NCBI GenBank assembly: GCA_039105265.1
Contig: JAPFFF010000028.1
Span: forward strand, 1,178,001 to 1,242,000
Reading direction: 5' to 3'
DNA from: Tritrichomonas musculus
Lineage: Eukaryota > Parabasalia > Tritrichomonadida > Tritrichomonadidae
Length of the DNA: 64,000 bases
Below, in pieces: positions 49,801-56,639 of this stretch (positions are counted from its first letter, which is position 1; each line of letters starts with the position of its first letter). The position numbers were made by a program, and so were the translations under genes. Under the pieces are notes generated by a model, which made no database searches, was not told where the DNA came from, and saw only the letters and a program-made list of their open reading frames with translations.

Positions 49801-52259
49801 ATATTTTCACCATTTTCATTTCTGTCAAATTTGAGATATTGGCCTCCAATCCATCCAATCAATGTTTTTGTATTTGCAATTCGTCTATTTTCCATATCCT
49901 GAGACAATTCATTCGATGATGCATAATTTTTTGTTCTCATTTCTTCCATATCTCCTTGAATATCGATCCATTCTTTCAAACGAATACATGGTAACCCTTC
50001 AATTTGTTGTAATATTTTTGCCAACCAATTATTTCCATAGTTTGCAATATTCGGTTCCCTCACTTCATTTAACATTTCTTTATCTGATAATCCTCTTTTT
50101 GTTGGATCAGGACTTAATTGATTTATATAATTATCTAATACTTGGTCATCTGTCAATCCTGGAACTTCAAATGGTTGATCCATGTTTTCATCCTCTTCAT
50201 TCGCTTGTTCTGCTTCTTTTGCAGCAAGTAATTTTTCTTGAATCTTCTTATCATAATAAATACGATAAACTTGACCCTCTCGTTCTGGATTTTGTTTCAA
50301 GAATGCATCTAAATCTTTCTTATATTGTTCATATTGTTCTTTTAGTAATTGATGAGTCATCTCTTCTTTTGCTTTTATTCTCACTGAATCATCTGCTTTT
50401 TGATATTGTTGATCGATACTTTTTTGATATTCTCTAACTTTGTTTTGGAATGATTTGGCCAATGGATACCAATAATTGAAAAATTCCTCTGAATTCCACT
50501 CCTGTGCATTCATCAAAAATTGCAGATTTGTGTATATCATTGCATTGAATGCTGTCCAATATTTTTCCATCTGATCAAAATTATTTGGATCAACCATATC
50601 ATTCAAAAATTGTTTCGCGTCTCCTGGATTCATTGGGTATTCCTTTGCAATTGTATTTGCAAATTGATTTGCTCCTACCAATGTTAATGGTATTTCATTT
50701 TTATCCTTATCTACTGCACCATCATCTGATGCAAAATAAACAGGAAGAGAGTATCTCCAAATTTCATCTTTCCAATATGACTCATCATATTCAGCCTGTT
50801 CCTTTAATTCATTCGCTTTGTCTTTGTTGATAGCCAACAATTCTTTATCTTTTTCCATTAATATATTATTATAAATATCCACTGGATCTAACAATGGTTG
50901 TGCTTTTGAGATTTCTGAATAACGTTGTTCAATTTTCAACCCACATGCTGCAATACTCACAGGATGTGTCGTATCTGCTTCATCGATAAATGATTGGTAT
51001 CTAGTGCATAATTCTTTCTTAGCTTTAGCGGCTTTTAATTTTCGAATATATTCATCTCTGGTTTTTTGTTCAATTATCCAACTAGATAAACTTTTCGTCT
51101 TATCTTGAGCAAACTTTACCAAATTTTTACTGACATCCTCAATATTTCTAATATTATCCATATCTTGAATTTTATTCTCTTCGCACCATTTAATAAAATT
51201 TAATAGATCGGGTTTTGCTTTTTGGAAATCCAACCATTTTATTCCATTCAGAGCAAGTCGAATACAAACAATTGTGAAAAATGTTGGAATATTTTGATAA
51301 TTCTCTTTTCCCAATCGTTCGAAACAATCGATTAATTCATCTAATTCTATAATAACACTTTCTATTCCACCAGAAACAAAATCGTTATAATAATCTTCAA
51401 CCCTTATATCAAAATCATCAGGTGTTAATAATTCATCATTGGTTCCTGGAATTGTTCTCAATAAATATTGTTTTATTTTTTCTACGTCCTGATATAATTT
51501 AAAATTGGGATTGCGTAATTGTTGCAAAACCGTCCAATTTATTTGATGCATATCAACATAGATGTCAGAATTTAGGAAAAAACGATAATTTCCCATTTTG
51601 ACCTCATCGTTATCAAAAACTTTCTCATCCAATGATTTATCATAGAATTTTTGTCTGATTTCAATAAAAGTTTGCTGATAATATTCGTTATTATGATAAA
51701 TTCTTTGCAATAATTTCCACCAAAATGCAGCCTCAAATTCTGTAATTCCAACGAAATCATAGTTTAATTGATATATGCTATAATATTTCCAATCTATCTC
51801 TTTCCAATAATTTTGAAGTGCAGTCACTCTTCCTCTTGCAAAATCACTTTTACAAATCATTAAATTCGGTCCATTATTATTTTTGAAATCAATGAATTGA
51901 TTATGTATTTTTTGAATATCGTATCCTGGAAAATAATTATCTCTAACTGTTTGAGCAAATAAAACGTCTACAACGAATCTTAAATAATGAATCACGTCTA
52001 ATCCTATAAACTGCATTTGTTCAGGAAAATTCATGTAATAATCAAACAATAAAGATAAATCAGGTATTGCATTGCCATTTTCCACACCAAAATTTAATAA
52101 TTCAATACAATTTGAATAAAAGAATTCAGCCATTTCTACATATGCAGCATTCGGAAATGCTATAGTATTTCTCCAAAGATGCCAACCCTTTTCACGTAAA
52201 TTCGCTAATGCTAAATCTATTTTTTGATCTTGCGTTAATGGTTGTTGATTTTCAGTCAT
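40824..52259 (-). CDS. Giant 3811-residue helical repeat protein
   Basis: A single open frame of 11.4 kb, about a quarter of the element. Not recognised. About the first 3500 residues are charged, alpha-helical and rich in Y, K, E, N and W. A very degenerate unit of roughly 60-100 residues recurs: a Y-x-x-x-[YF] helix, often followed by a DD/ED turn and an A-x-x-x-[IL] helix (for example FKPLYENHFGKTKINVKDIV, LLKRYKSNTNPEEVRIDARC). The last 350 residues are disordered: a threonine run (TTPTTNTTPTTTT), lysine blocks, and three DPVKPII copies near the C terminus. Plausible roles are a tape-measure, scaffold or tegument protein. The size and uninterrupted frame imply selection. Confidence 0.85.
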   Translation of the reverse strand: MTENQQPLTQDQKIDLALANLREKGWHLWRNTIAFPNAAYVEMAEFFYSNCIELLNFGVENGNAIPDLSLLFDYYMNFPEQMQFIGLDVIHYLRFVVDVLFAQTVRDNYFPGYDIQKIHNQFIDFKNNNGPNLMICKSDFARGRVTALQNYWKEIDWKYYSIYQLNYDFVGITEFEAAFWWKLLQRIYHNNEYYQQTFIEIRQKFYDKSLDEKVFDNDEVKMGNYRFFLNSDIYVDMHQINWTVLQQLRNPNFKLYQDVEKIKQYLLRTIPGTNDELLTPDDFDIRVEDYYNDFVSGGIESVIIELDELIDCFERLGKENYQNIPTFFTIVCIRLALNGIKWLDFQKAKPDLLNFIKWCEENKIQDMDNIRNIEDVSKNLVKFAQDKTKSLSSWIIEQKTRDEYIRKLKAAKAKKELCTRYQSFIDEADTTHPVSIAACGLKIEQRYSEISKAQPLLDPVDIYNNILMEKDKELLAINKDKANELKEQAEYDESYWKDEIWRYSLPVYFASDDGAVDKDKNEIPLTLVGANQFANTIAKEYPMNPGDAKQFLNDMVDPNNFDQMEKYWTAFNAMIYTNLQFLMNAQEWNSEEFFNYWYPLAKSFQNKVREYQKSIDQQYQKADDSVRIKAKEEMTHQLLKEQYEQYKKDLDAFLKQNPEREGQVYRIYYDKKIQEKLLAAKEAEQANEEDENMDQPFEVPGLTDDQVLDNYINQLSPDPTKRGLSDKEMLNEVREPNIANYGNNWLAKILQQIEGLPCIRLKEWIDIQGDMEEMRTKNYASSNELSQDMENRRIANTKTLIGWIGGQYLKFDRNENGENIITKLSMVGCSNGWTWTDFVHLCKLYKRSIDQFRQEISGIYQKLYESAGLKIGEDEFIDQVFDEMENLWTTRQQIKFKDQILEEWKERYANQIYLNDFQRIQSRLISSAKQIFKDFNLSDKIITGYVLQFFPDDKTTNWKTKETTAHNNLVAKREELERVKQIRNGMIETIIERKKKENEALNITNYNEKSDRDKFQQLYINGDRIIQDSLTEDLNQIMESSQTSLDNAVRKNIQKKVKEIYDSHGFSVDKDTIKSEANAIFTANNFDHDLNKLNIRLASSKNSIGLAFEEIIRTKIAPDIDVINAIAKYVSGVNSYDKNGEIQKYYQTHFSNEKEAIEFINNEAKKWHTREEEAIEKENARIIQTINQKYREAQRKFDDKDVKNVLGLFTSQDSIDAKENAYNQWIIDWDSAQKIIDKRTIEIRKTIEERMKITGERFNDNEVNNEIYLSHIYNNKKQNEVLNDLTKRLEKEQKMVEDTRKNIELETLKIQLKDAYGKEFNENLWNTILLDQTTPNINEKIKQMITDKNHQKGEDEKNLTNLLTECFSDAFSDYASGYTKFTPNAIESIMIANPECNTISKLVIYLNQHRKNFKWTGTIFKKWNKYQIWEEVADSRKFSEVGGKFDQLWILTESYADILKLFNYSVATLEQLKHHQRREEKVREYVESWETIKRQKNQTSSFMSEIEKYSQGKTKEEREDFEMEIIGHCESKEEISSYMKARGSYIALGKNMDNYADRLKFEDYYRNFSKEPDMVLKIESMVGNVPIENVPQITALEGQLMNTYPKKFSHKVFNSTKESWFKNNGKAYLLYLQYEQKYQEYLRFFQKRQNYDTFLDFSIHNGGDFTTLGTYITKEVNELTDAEKRIQTSISVLNKINELNELLPKENQYSVQTVAVAYRNETIPEIDSKLQNLINEQESYRNTNENLDEAIIRWRALFPEDLKSSTDWRTEFGSNGAAINAINKLSHIYEFWYRTHPYEGVNLWKYIHENAQDSINTAQEKLQKYYDENKYKYNTWDGNNLLKKYVQQYYQGFGRSIAEAAGFLFGKFDGNLEDCLKFFEGYEKNLKINQSFSKKGNKKFNDIGHFFNEYMSKNTKENKYTFLNQFKTDYKNYKKTRESWRTNKDYIKSQDILPKLKPEFISTITQVDMSWNEDEMYSKYLIPIAQLYYKQLHKGQDFDISNYAKDKVCFNAIVEKCDKKQKDLDTWDKSNIEATYISYQNSQQIESKLTWEQFKDKYQTPEKAQIAIDIDKYRKLIKEKLDITDEDLPGQTRFKGYHETEIGSQKRLDWLRRYYTNLTEKFNESWKSGTMLTIYNNFREKYSDDPDYSTIEKTASKYGFDYLTGKTDLNYRYHLALYKEKFNEEYKPSIAPEKNEEKEVIIEDIKKKIQSVDQYNNLNFLLVLQKYNSSAEHQLEVVDIVKNFGKDYSNAIIWLECEKLKNDIIALQPDTAEKVRAITNSITGKQELQTLYRDATKDAAAFQSTEFHQLLSKYNEYRNEHNSVDDIQRKFSTKDYIKCVNLMKCDILEKILVTNYKYTKENLKNVKESDAGLRLDHLQKIEMDLKKKIEEFESDPGVVKFWDIYRLAEDAEYRDKRNLLVAKKYDLDLAFNEVYSKAWNALSADEGIINGNSIKEKNQNYYILIDSWLKKKDIFDKDPLIQEYLNMPQNKVTITGLLKRYKSNTNPEEVRIDARCYVLNEMNKVVYEKYLKETNEKDDKYLTITDQKELAEYFRKKQEQHNKDQIDWKKLDPLRLEWNKIHTGDDKKFLKDWQAVYKYWNGQLQQATVELKLEKDKHNWQKEFQEPFIPPDKMSANDVLKKIQDYWKIYSRFYQNYSNFISNWKEYTSRYPTEKLTMDKIIDTYKSDVVTANNFLKYGILKSKYKSVYKKDYAIKNDYPTPEDIDALETEIATYSKRQEESKTDTELMDAFREMESKYDDNQETLRELLEKNKFDPKTTKFKLKIKNKIKDFETDYKIIYTLNQVEEFGSTPESRYNYLDKEYKRIQNEYSKLEAMPKIKEYLDYYNDDLGEGKSLKDLFSEETNGHNAYKTYYHILITVHNKLNPNKAKDTTKEPESYKRACDDLKLEIENIREAIKKFGGNSVWKKLTNSEKDELVAEYKNTSYGHVRMAMKTEIEEYNKKNDHEFKFDDIRKKFEKKGKELSLLNNYIKAALKYNYDENLEKIISDFNAEINDTTKEVDLNQEKDELSNAYEIVKYCKLTPLQKRYESAFGRKISLDQMMYYPYQIRDKVQWKIQNEKDLQFDIDTAYHANLARISHKESQEFQGIAKNEQVSFEKFLDKLRYDEESKTYSKVTEDELISLYKTAIKNYEQEKIATEKKINENIDAINKNLEEGSKVTKEELKGLTYSAKDLDYVNAILDFKPLYENHFGKTKINVKDIVNKFAPDTKNIDWMYVLESIAFIPLLDDHNTLQKKLGTMKTEDVTYVHKTYIEPEIAKRPEKKVKVDDIRNAYVKYKEQVKKEKKEYFKNLLEEYHKHIDDSSETYEKLAELYPSLDDLERYLKLNRYIAKTNKYYRDLKTNYKKENTLLKYDDYKDKPLNNLEPSIILLQQKENEAKKQWDDEKAKDDKEKEHKKKVEEKLKDLNSYRRKINMTEIGFERFKNQDTETALHEIQNMINEAQEKERQQNQNNGNTIGGALRNTGYTNPFNKPATTPTTNTTPTTTTTTPTTTNTDLTINDDSEKKEENVWAKRYEGGITSLIQQSSKGNVSIRQLLLEQQKKNKLSGRPSIMSQFNENLPPKPVVPYQTNSNINNLFSSKTTMTEEKETPIEKKPLVSPISEKPMTMTKIEPGKKINLLPTKVDEPEVIQTKSMTQILPRRGRKNAPLRFKVLAQKQKPIETKIEEKIDNDDDDDVEEVKPKKPTINTKAKGNKNLKKQKSERSKLLKKKKKEPKNKFDIDIEAKTKPKIIDEKSTIDKLDLSKTTPVKPIIDPVKPIIDPVKPIITSETPSVISNNPQLMKFLNSKL
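40880..40950. repeat. Tandem repeat near the giant gene's 3' end
   Basis: Three copies of the 21-bp unit built on GGTTTTACAGGATCAATAAT encode DPVKPII. Confidence 0.85.
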
Positions 52260-52308
52260 TTTTCAATAAAAATAAACATAAAACAACAAATAGTTAAAAT
52301 TAAGTGGT

Positions 52309-52719
52309 TTATTCATCTGAATATTCTGGTTCCCCCAAATTTAGTGGGTCAACGAAGCAATCTCGTAACTCATCGACAAATTGATTCAATACTTGTGCTT
52401 TTGTTTCCAATTGGACTTTCTTTTTTTCTTCTTCTTTTTTCAAATCGTCCAATTTATCTTGATTTTTATCAATTTTAAGCTCATTTTCAACAATCATTTC
52501 CCATCTTGGATCGGACATTGAATTTTTCCCAATTTCAGAATTTATATAGCCGTTTTGTTCGGTGAGCCTTCGATTTTCTGATTCCAGTTTTTCGATTGTT
52601 TTCATGTCGTCGTTTAATGAATCAGCTAATTCCAATAACCTTGTTGTATCATAAATAAAGCTGCGTACTGTCTTTCTGAACACCTTAAGACTTTGCTTAT
52701 CTTGCTTCCTGCTGTACAT
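52309..52719 (-). CDS. Small coiled-coil protein, terminal-promoter class
   Basis: 136 residues, not recognised. A coiled coil across the middle and C-terminal half (KLESENRRLTEQNGYINSEI, then LDDLKKEEEKKKVQLETKAQ). The ATG at 52719 (MYSRKQ) was chosen because the terminal promoter motif is directly upstream. It stands where the 676-residue gene stands at the left end. Confidence 0.7.
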   Translation of the reverse strand: MYSRKQDKQSLKVFRKTVRSFIYDTTRLLELADSLNDDMKTIEKLESENRRLTEQNGYINSEIGKNSMSDPRWEMIVENELKIDKNQDKLDDLKKEEEKKKVQLETKAQVLNQFVDELRDCFVDPLNLGEPEYSDE

Positions 52720-52907
52720 GAAAAAAAGTGATGTGATGACCTCTCGCGAAAAAATTAGATTTTTGGTAAACGGTCTCCACCCCAAAACTTAGAGGGCACC
52801 CCTGCAACAAAACGGTCTCCATCCCTGCAACACCTAGGGCACCCCATGAGGGACCCAAATAAAAAAATATGATTTTTCGTGCTCACCTCATCACATCATT
52901 TTTACTT
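52720..52907. promoter_or_regulatory. Divergent terminal promoter, right end
   Basis: The plus side has CACCTCATCACATCATTTTT (52884-52903) before the ATG at 52908. The minus side reads GGTCATCACATCACTTTTTT toward the ATG at 52719. The whole region is the inverted counterpart of 7300-7431, expanded by GC-rich repeats between 52771 and 52855 (ACGGTCTCCA twice, CCCTGCAAC twice, AGGGCACCCC twice). Confidence 0.7.
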
Positions 52908-53399
52908 ATGTTCGCCATCTCCGAGTGCAACGTAGAGCCTACAGAGAACTATCCAATAGAGAACCTATCAGATCTTATCGATAAACACCCAGAAGATTTA
53001 GATTTAAATGAAGATGACTATATGTACCAGAGTTTATGTAAAATTGTTACTGCACAAGATTCACCATTCAATATTGGCCCAAAGCAAGCATTTGTCAGAA
53101 ATTATTATCGTGAACTTCACAAATGCATAGAAATTCGACAAAAATTGTTTGAAACAACCCTTGATATAGTCAAATGTAAATTCAATTTCGATGAAAATCT
53201 TTTTACGAGCATTTCTACCAGATTCTTTCAATTTTTCCCAAATGCCACAATTGATTGGACCCTAATGGATCCTCAAAGAGGAATGAACCAATTTTTAGAT
53301 TCATATGCAGAGCATTTATTTATTAGAATAGGATTTTACACAAGATGGATATACTATCCAATTGAATGCCATGCAAACGATTGGAAAGAATGCCTTTAA
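52908..53399 (+). CDS. Terminal gene, outward-transcribed
   Basis: 163 residues, not recognised. Acidic N terminus (LIDKHPEDLDLNEDDY), then helical with aromatic residues (RFFQFFPNATIDWTLM) and five scattered cysteines. The ATG at 52908 follows the terminal promoter motif. The stop codon lies within the first bases of the right inverted repeat, so transcription must run into the terminus. Confidence 0.7.
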   Translation: MFAISECNVEPTENYPIENLSDLIDKHPEDLDLNEDDYMYQSLCKIVTAQDSPFNIGPKQAFVRNYYRELHKCIEIRQKLFETTLDIVKCKFNFDENLFTSISTRFFQFFPNATIDWTLMDPQRGMNQFLDSYAEHLFIRIGFYTRWIYYPIECHANDWKECL

Positions 53400-53625
53400 G
53401 TAAACCACACAATTAACAACTTTTTCTATAGCTTTTTTGATATTAACGATACGGGACCTCCTTCCTAGCAGAGCGTTGAGAGGAATCCTGAGAACAAGCC
53501 CAGTGGAAGATCATTAATGGGAGTGGGGGATCATACCTGACATAGCGGGGCTGGGGTCGCGGATGGGAAATATTTGACGCGGTTTTTGAACGAAGTGCAA
53601 AAATCGTGGCAAATATATAACTACT
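53395..53625 (-). repeat. Right terminal inverted repeat of Maverick
   Basis: Inverted copy of 6560-6790, with about five differences in 231 bp. Ends in ...ATATATAACTACT. Confidence 0.95.
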
Positions 53626-54289
53626 ATAAAAACTCTGCGATCTCGTAGATCGTGATCCCGAGTGAATAAATGTCGGCTTTAATAAAGTCGACTGGCTTGC
53701 CTTCTGAAATTTCTGGCGCCATGTAAGGAAATGTGCCTCCACATGTCATGTCTTTCGTGTATTTGACTTTTTTTGAGAGATTAAAGTCACACAACTTTGG
53801 ATTTAATTGGTCATCAAGTAAGATATTATTAGGCTTGATGTCACAATGAGCAATTCCAATGGAATGGATGTGTAAAACAGCTTCAATGATCGATTTAATA
53901 AAGAATTTGACGTCCTCGGTACTCATGTCATCTTGATGTTCGTAGATGTAATCATATAAGTTTCCACAACTGCAGAATTCGGTAATGATTACAAACAATT
54001 CATCATCATCTGAATTTTTAATGGTGAATGAATCGTAACATTTGACGACGTTTGGATGGTTGATCATCTGTAGAATCGAAATCTCGTCTTTCATCGAATC
54101 TAATGTACCCTGTATTGTCATATCTTCAATTGACGCAACTTTGGCACAGTAATACTGGTGTGTCCCAAGATCAAGAACTTTGTAACAAACTGAGAATGAA
54201 CCACAGTTGATGTACTCTAATACTTTATATTTGGAAATGACTTCTGGGATTCGGATTTCATAATCTAAAGCTGTTTTATTAGCAATCAT
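53624..54289 (-). pseudogene. Host protein kinase gene cut at the Maverick insertion
   Basis: 221 residues. Ser/Thr kinase (CAMK/NEK-like shape) with glycine loop INCGSFSVCYKV, ATP lysine in YCAKVAS, catalytic loop HCDIKPNN (HCD in place of HRD, aspartate kept), DFN in place of DFG, and APE (YMAPEIS). The frame ends at DIYSLGITIYEIAEFL, right at the element's edge, so the rest of the C lobe is absent. The stop codon spans the junction. The DNA left of the element (before 6555) does not show the missing kinase part. An initiator-like TCATTTTTATTTT lies 5-17 bases before the ATG. Either the kinase was already short or the left flank has been rearranged. Confidence 0.75.
53626..53630. repeat. 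Right target-site duplication
   Basis: ATAAA, matching 6555-6559. Confidence 0.75.
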
Positions 54290-54460
54290 TCTAAAATAAA
54301 AATGATTTTTTTTGAGGTAAAGTCAAATAAAACCATTTCTTTTCAAAAAGTTTAAAATTTTTAAAATTTGTAAAATTTAAACTATAGATTCAGAAAAAAT
54401 AATATGTAAACTATTTAAAAAATAAAATTATAGTTTTATAAATATCTCGAAATATTTAAA
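54290..54460. other. AT-rich intergenic DNA
   Basis: Contains the kinase initiator-like site (54293-54306 on the minus strand). I see nothing else. Confidence 0.5.
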
Positions 54461-54948
54461 GAGGAAAAATAAAAAAGATAGAAATTGAATGGATTAGAAA
54501 CATTTATTATTATTATTCGCAGTTTATATAGAGAGTTTATATTATTTGTTATGATTTGATTTCATTTTATTACATTTTATTACATTTTATTCCCGATTGA
54601 GAACTTGTAAAAGAAGAGCCATTCGTACCCATAGACCATTGTGTGCTTGCTCAAAGTAGCAAGCGCGTGGATCATCATCAACGTCAGTCGAGATTTCATT
54701 GACACGTGGTAATGGATGAAGTAAGATAACATTCTCACTGAACATGTTTAACACATTCTTGTCAACAACGAATTCTTCTTTGCCAAAGTCACCTTCAAAG
54801 CGTTCAGACTGAATTCGTGTATGATACATAACATCCAAATCTTTTGGTAACTCCGAAAAACTGTGACAGATCTTGAATTCAACATTCTTCTCTTTAAGAA
54901 CTTCAACGTATTTTTGTGGAAGTGCAAATGCTTCTTTGCTTAAGGGAA
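54461..54948 (-). pseudogene. pyrB: 5'-truncated pyrB copy with 3' flank
   Basis: Third copy of the aspartate carbamoyltransferase gene, homologous to 57101-57580. It includes the downstream flank (AAAGATAGAAATTGAATGGA) and about the last 115 codons. Similarity stops abruptly near 54942, after the codons equivalent to about residue 186. The nucleotide-binding half is missing, so it is not functional. It is more diverged in its 3' flank than the two complete copies, suggesting an older duplication. Confidence 0.85.
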
Positions 54949-55200
54949 TAGTTTTGAGAAGATCATAAATTTTATGACATAAAATAACGAAGTTTAAAAA
55001 TAAAAAAAATTGAATGGTTTGTAACGTCCTTCAGAAATGTTAAAACATTTGTTTCTAAAATATTTTATTTAAACCTTAATCAAAATCGATAATACAGTCA
55101 CAGGTGAAATTGTATTCAATTTTGATCTTTGGTGTAATATTGTTTTTGATAATGCTTTAATTCATATTGATGTTATGAGAGGTTTTTTTTTAAATTAATT
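54949..55200. other. Intergenic DNA
   Basis: No supportable gene. A short frame (about 55090-55195, EIVFNFDLWCNIVFDNALIH) may be a relic of a surface-type gene but is too short to call. Confidence 0.3.
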
Positions 55201-56025
55201 TCAATTTATGCTTGTATTGTTAAATCTGCAAAATTCACCTCCGTTATGTGAAAAGAAATGCAATCCTAGATATTCAGGAGCCTCGTTAATAATTTTTTTG
55301 CCAATTGTGTTAACATAATCATATCTTCGTCCATTATGCCAAATCACGATTGACTTGACTTTGGCTGGCTGTTTGTTACTCAGACAGACCGTTGTGACAT
55401 TTTTATAGTTGAAATTGGATTGTATCAAACTTTGATAAGATGAATCTTGCACTGGCCAACCAACAAACTCAGGCGTGTAAATATCTGAGTACGTTAAATT
55501 GAATTTTTTAGGAAACATCAAAATATTGACATCATCGCCAAACCAGTTTTTATCGTATTCTGACAACATTTCATTCTCCATTTTCAGATATTCGTAGACA
55601 GCAGCACGTGACATAATCCAGCCTGGACCACCATGGATGAACAGTCCTGTATGATCGCCTTTGAATACTATGTCTTTCGTCGGTTCATATTGTCTATTCA
55701 ATTTTTGAATGAAACGATATAAATTTGGAAGATGAATATAGCAATCATATGTTGTGCGTAAGTACCAATTTAAAGTGGTGTTTTCGTAAAAATCGCGCGC
55801 TGATGCAAAATTTGAATAGATCATCAGCCTATAATTTGACATTTTTTTGTCACTTTTTATCTCAACTTGTTTAAATAAAATTGAACTTGTGTTTTCACCA
55901 AACGGAGTAAAGAATCTGAAAACATTTTCAGGCTTGGAGGAGAATTCATAACCCCATGCGTTGAGTAAAAAGGGAATTCGGGGAGAAAATGCCGAAACAA
56001 TCATTACACCAATATATAATTTCAC
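55201..56025 (-). CDS. Fringe-like glycosyltransferase (GT31 type), start uncertain
   Basis: 274 residues shown. Beta-1,3-type glycosyltransferase of the Golgi lumen by family. Motifs are IPFLLNAWG near the start, WYLRTTYDCYIHLPNL (a DxD-like position within the RTTDD-type motif), FIHGGPGWIMSRAAVYEYL, NWFGDDVNI and a C-terminal FFSHNGGEF. The first codon at 56025 is GTG. The same frame stays open upstream to about 56185 and there encodes a hydrophobic stretch (WILELLLVILYIFLLK) suited to a type II membrane anchor, but without an ATG. So the annotated start is not the real one, and the 5' end is decayed or unusual. Confidence 0.6.
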   Translation of the reverse strand: MKLYIGVMIVSAFSPRIPFLLNAWGYEFSSKPENVFRFFTPFGENTSSILFKQVEIKSDKKMSNYRLMIYSNFASARDFYENTTLNWYLRTTYDCYIHLPNLYRFIQKLNRQYEPTKDIVFKGDHTGLFIHGGPGWIMSRAAVYEYLKMENEMLSEYDKNWFGDDVNILMFPKKFNLTYSDIYTPEFVGWPVQDSSYQSLIQSNFNYKNVTTVCLSNKQPAKVKSIVIWHNGRRYDYVNTIGKKIINEAPEYLGLHFFSHNGGEFCRFNNTSIN

Positions 56026-56156
56026 ATTGGATAAATATTGTAGATAAATTTCTGTTATTTGTGATGAATTGATGTGATAGTTGAATATCTTTAAAAGAAA
56101 AATATATAAAATAACGAGGAGGAGTTCTAATATCCAAATATATAATTTAAAAAAAA

Positions 56157-56342
56157 CTAATATACTGGAATATAGACACTAAATTTTAGGTTTGAATATT
56201 TTCCTAACTTTGTATATAATAGTGCAATTTCATATAATATAATACCAATCCAAAAAATGAAAAATAGTATTAAAGTAAATGCTCTAAAAAAGCAAATATC
56301 TACTTTAATTTTTGGAACATTCACTGATAATTTAATTATCAT
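56157..56342 (-). CDS. Possible 61-residue membrane peptide
   Basis: An ATG-started frame with a transmembrane-like helix (FTLILFFIFWIGIILYEIALL). It lies just upstream of, and overlaps, the glycosyltransferase's extended frame. It could be a separate small gene or a shifted piece of the glycosyltransferase 5' region. Confidence 0.3.
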   Translation of the reverse strand: MIIKLSVNVPKIKVDICFFRAFTLILFFIFWIGIILYEIALLYTKLGKYSNLKFSVYIPVY

Positions 56343-56426
56343 GAATCATAGGTTATAATGCATTCATGAATTGCTCATCTTTAAAAAAGATTGTTACAAA
56401 CACACATTCTTATAAATCAATTGTAA

Positions 56427-56639
56427 ATGATAAAAATGTGTCATTTATTGGATGTATTCAATGAAAATAAAAGTCAAACAATACAAAGAACAGTTAAGAC
56501 AGATTTTGATGGCAAAAAGACATATTCCGACTGGCTAATTGTTCCTGGAAGTGAAAACAAGCAAGAAATCCGAAGAGGAATGGATGTAGGACACTATGCT
56601 GAATATGAAAAAGAAATAGTGAATTATGTTATTGAATAA
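56427..56639 (+). pseudogene. 3' fragment of an unknown host gene (left copy)
   Basis: The palindrome carries a conserved 3' end (TVKTDFDGKKTYSDWLIVPG ... YEKEIVNYVIE) with its stop. Upstream of 56474 the sequence is unrelated to the other copy, so the ATG at 56427 is probably accidental. Function not recognised. Confidence 0.5.

Larger units (their letters stand above)
6560..53625. mobile_element. Maverick/Polinton element, about 47 kb, looks nearly whole
   Basis: Bounded by 231-bp terminal inverted repeats with AG...CT ends and a 5-bp target duplication. It encodes the hallmark Maverick set: rve integrase, protein-primed PolB, FtsK/HerA-type ATPase, major capsid protein, penton candidate, and an SF3 helicase. 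About 40 genes are tightly packed, with almost no gene-free DNA. The inverted repeats differ at only about five positions, and nearly all long frames are open, so the insertion is recent. Perhaps one or two frames look interrupted. I did not recognise a maturation protease. Typical Mavericks are about 15-25 kb, so this one is unusually large. The insertion abuts a host kinase gene on the right. Confidence 0.95.

Noticed and set aside
49862-50437. 191-residue plus-strand frame and similar frames opposite the giant gene
   Set aside because: Antisense shadows of the long minus-strand coding sequence; L/Y/H-rich composition is typical of reverse-complemented K/E/N-rich genes.
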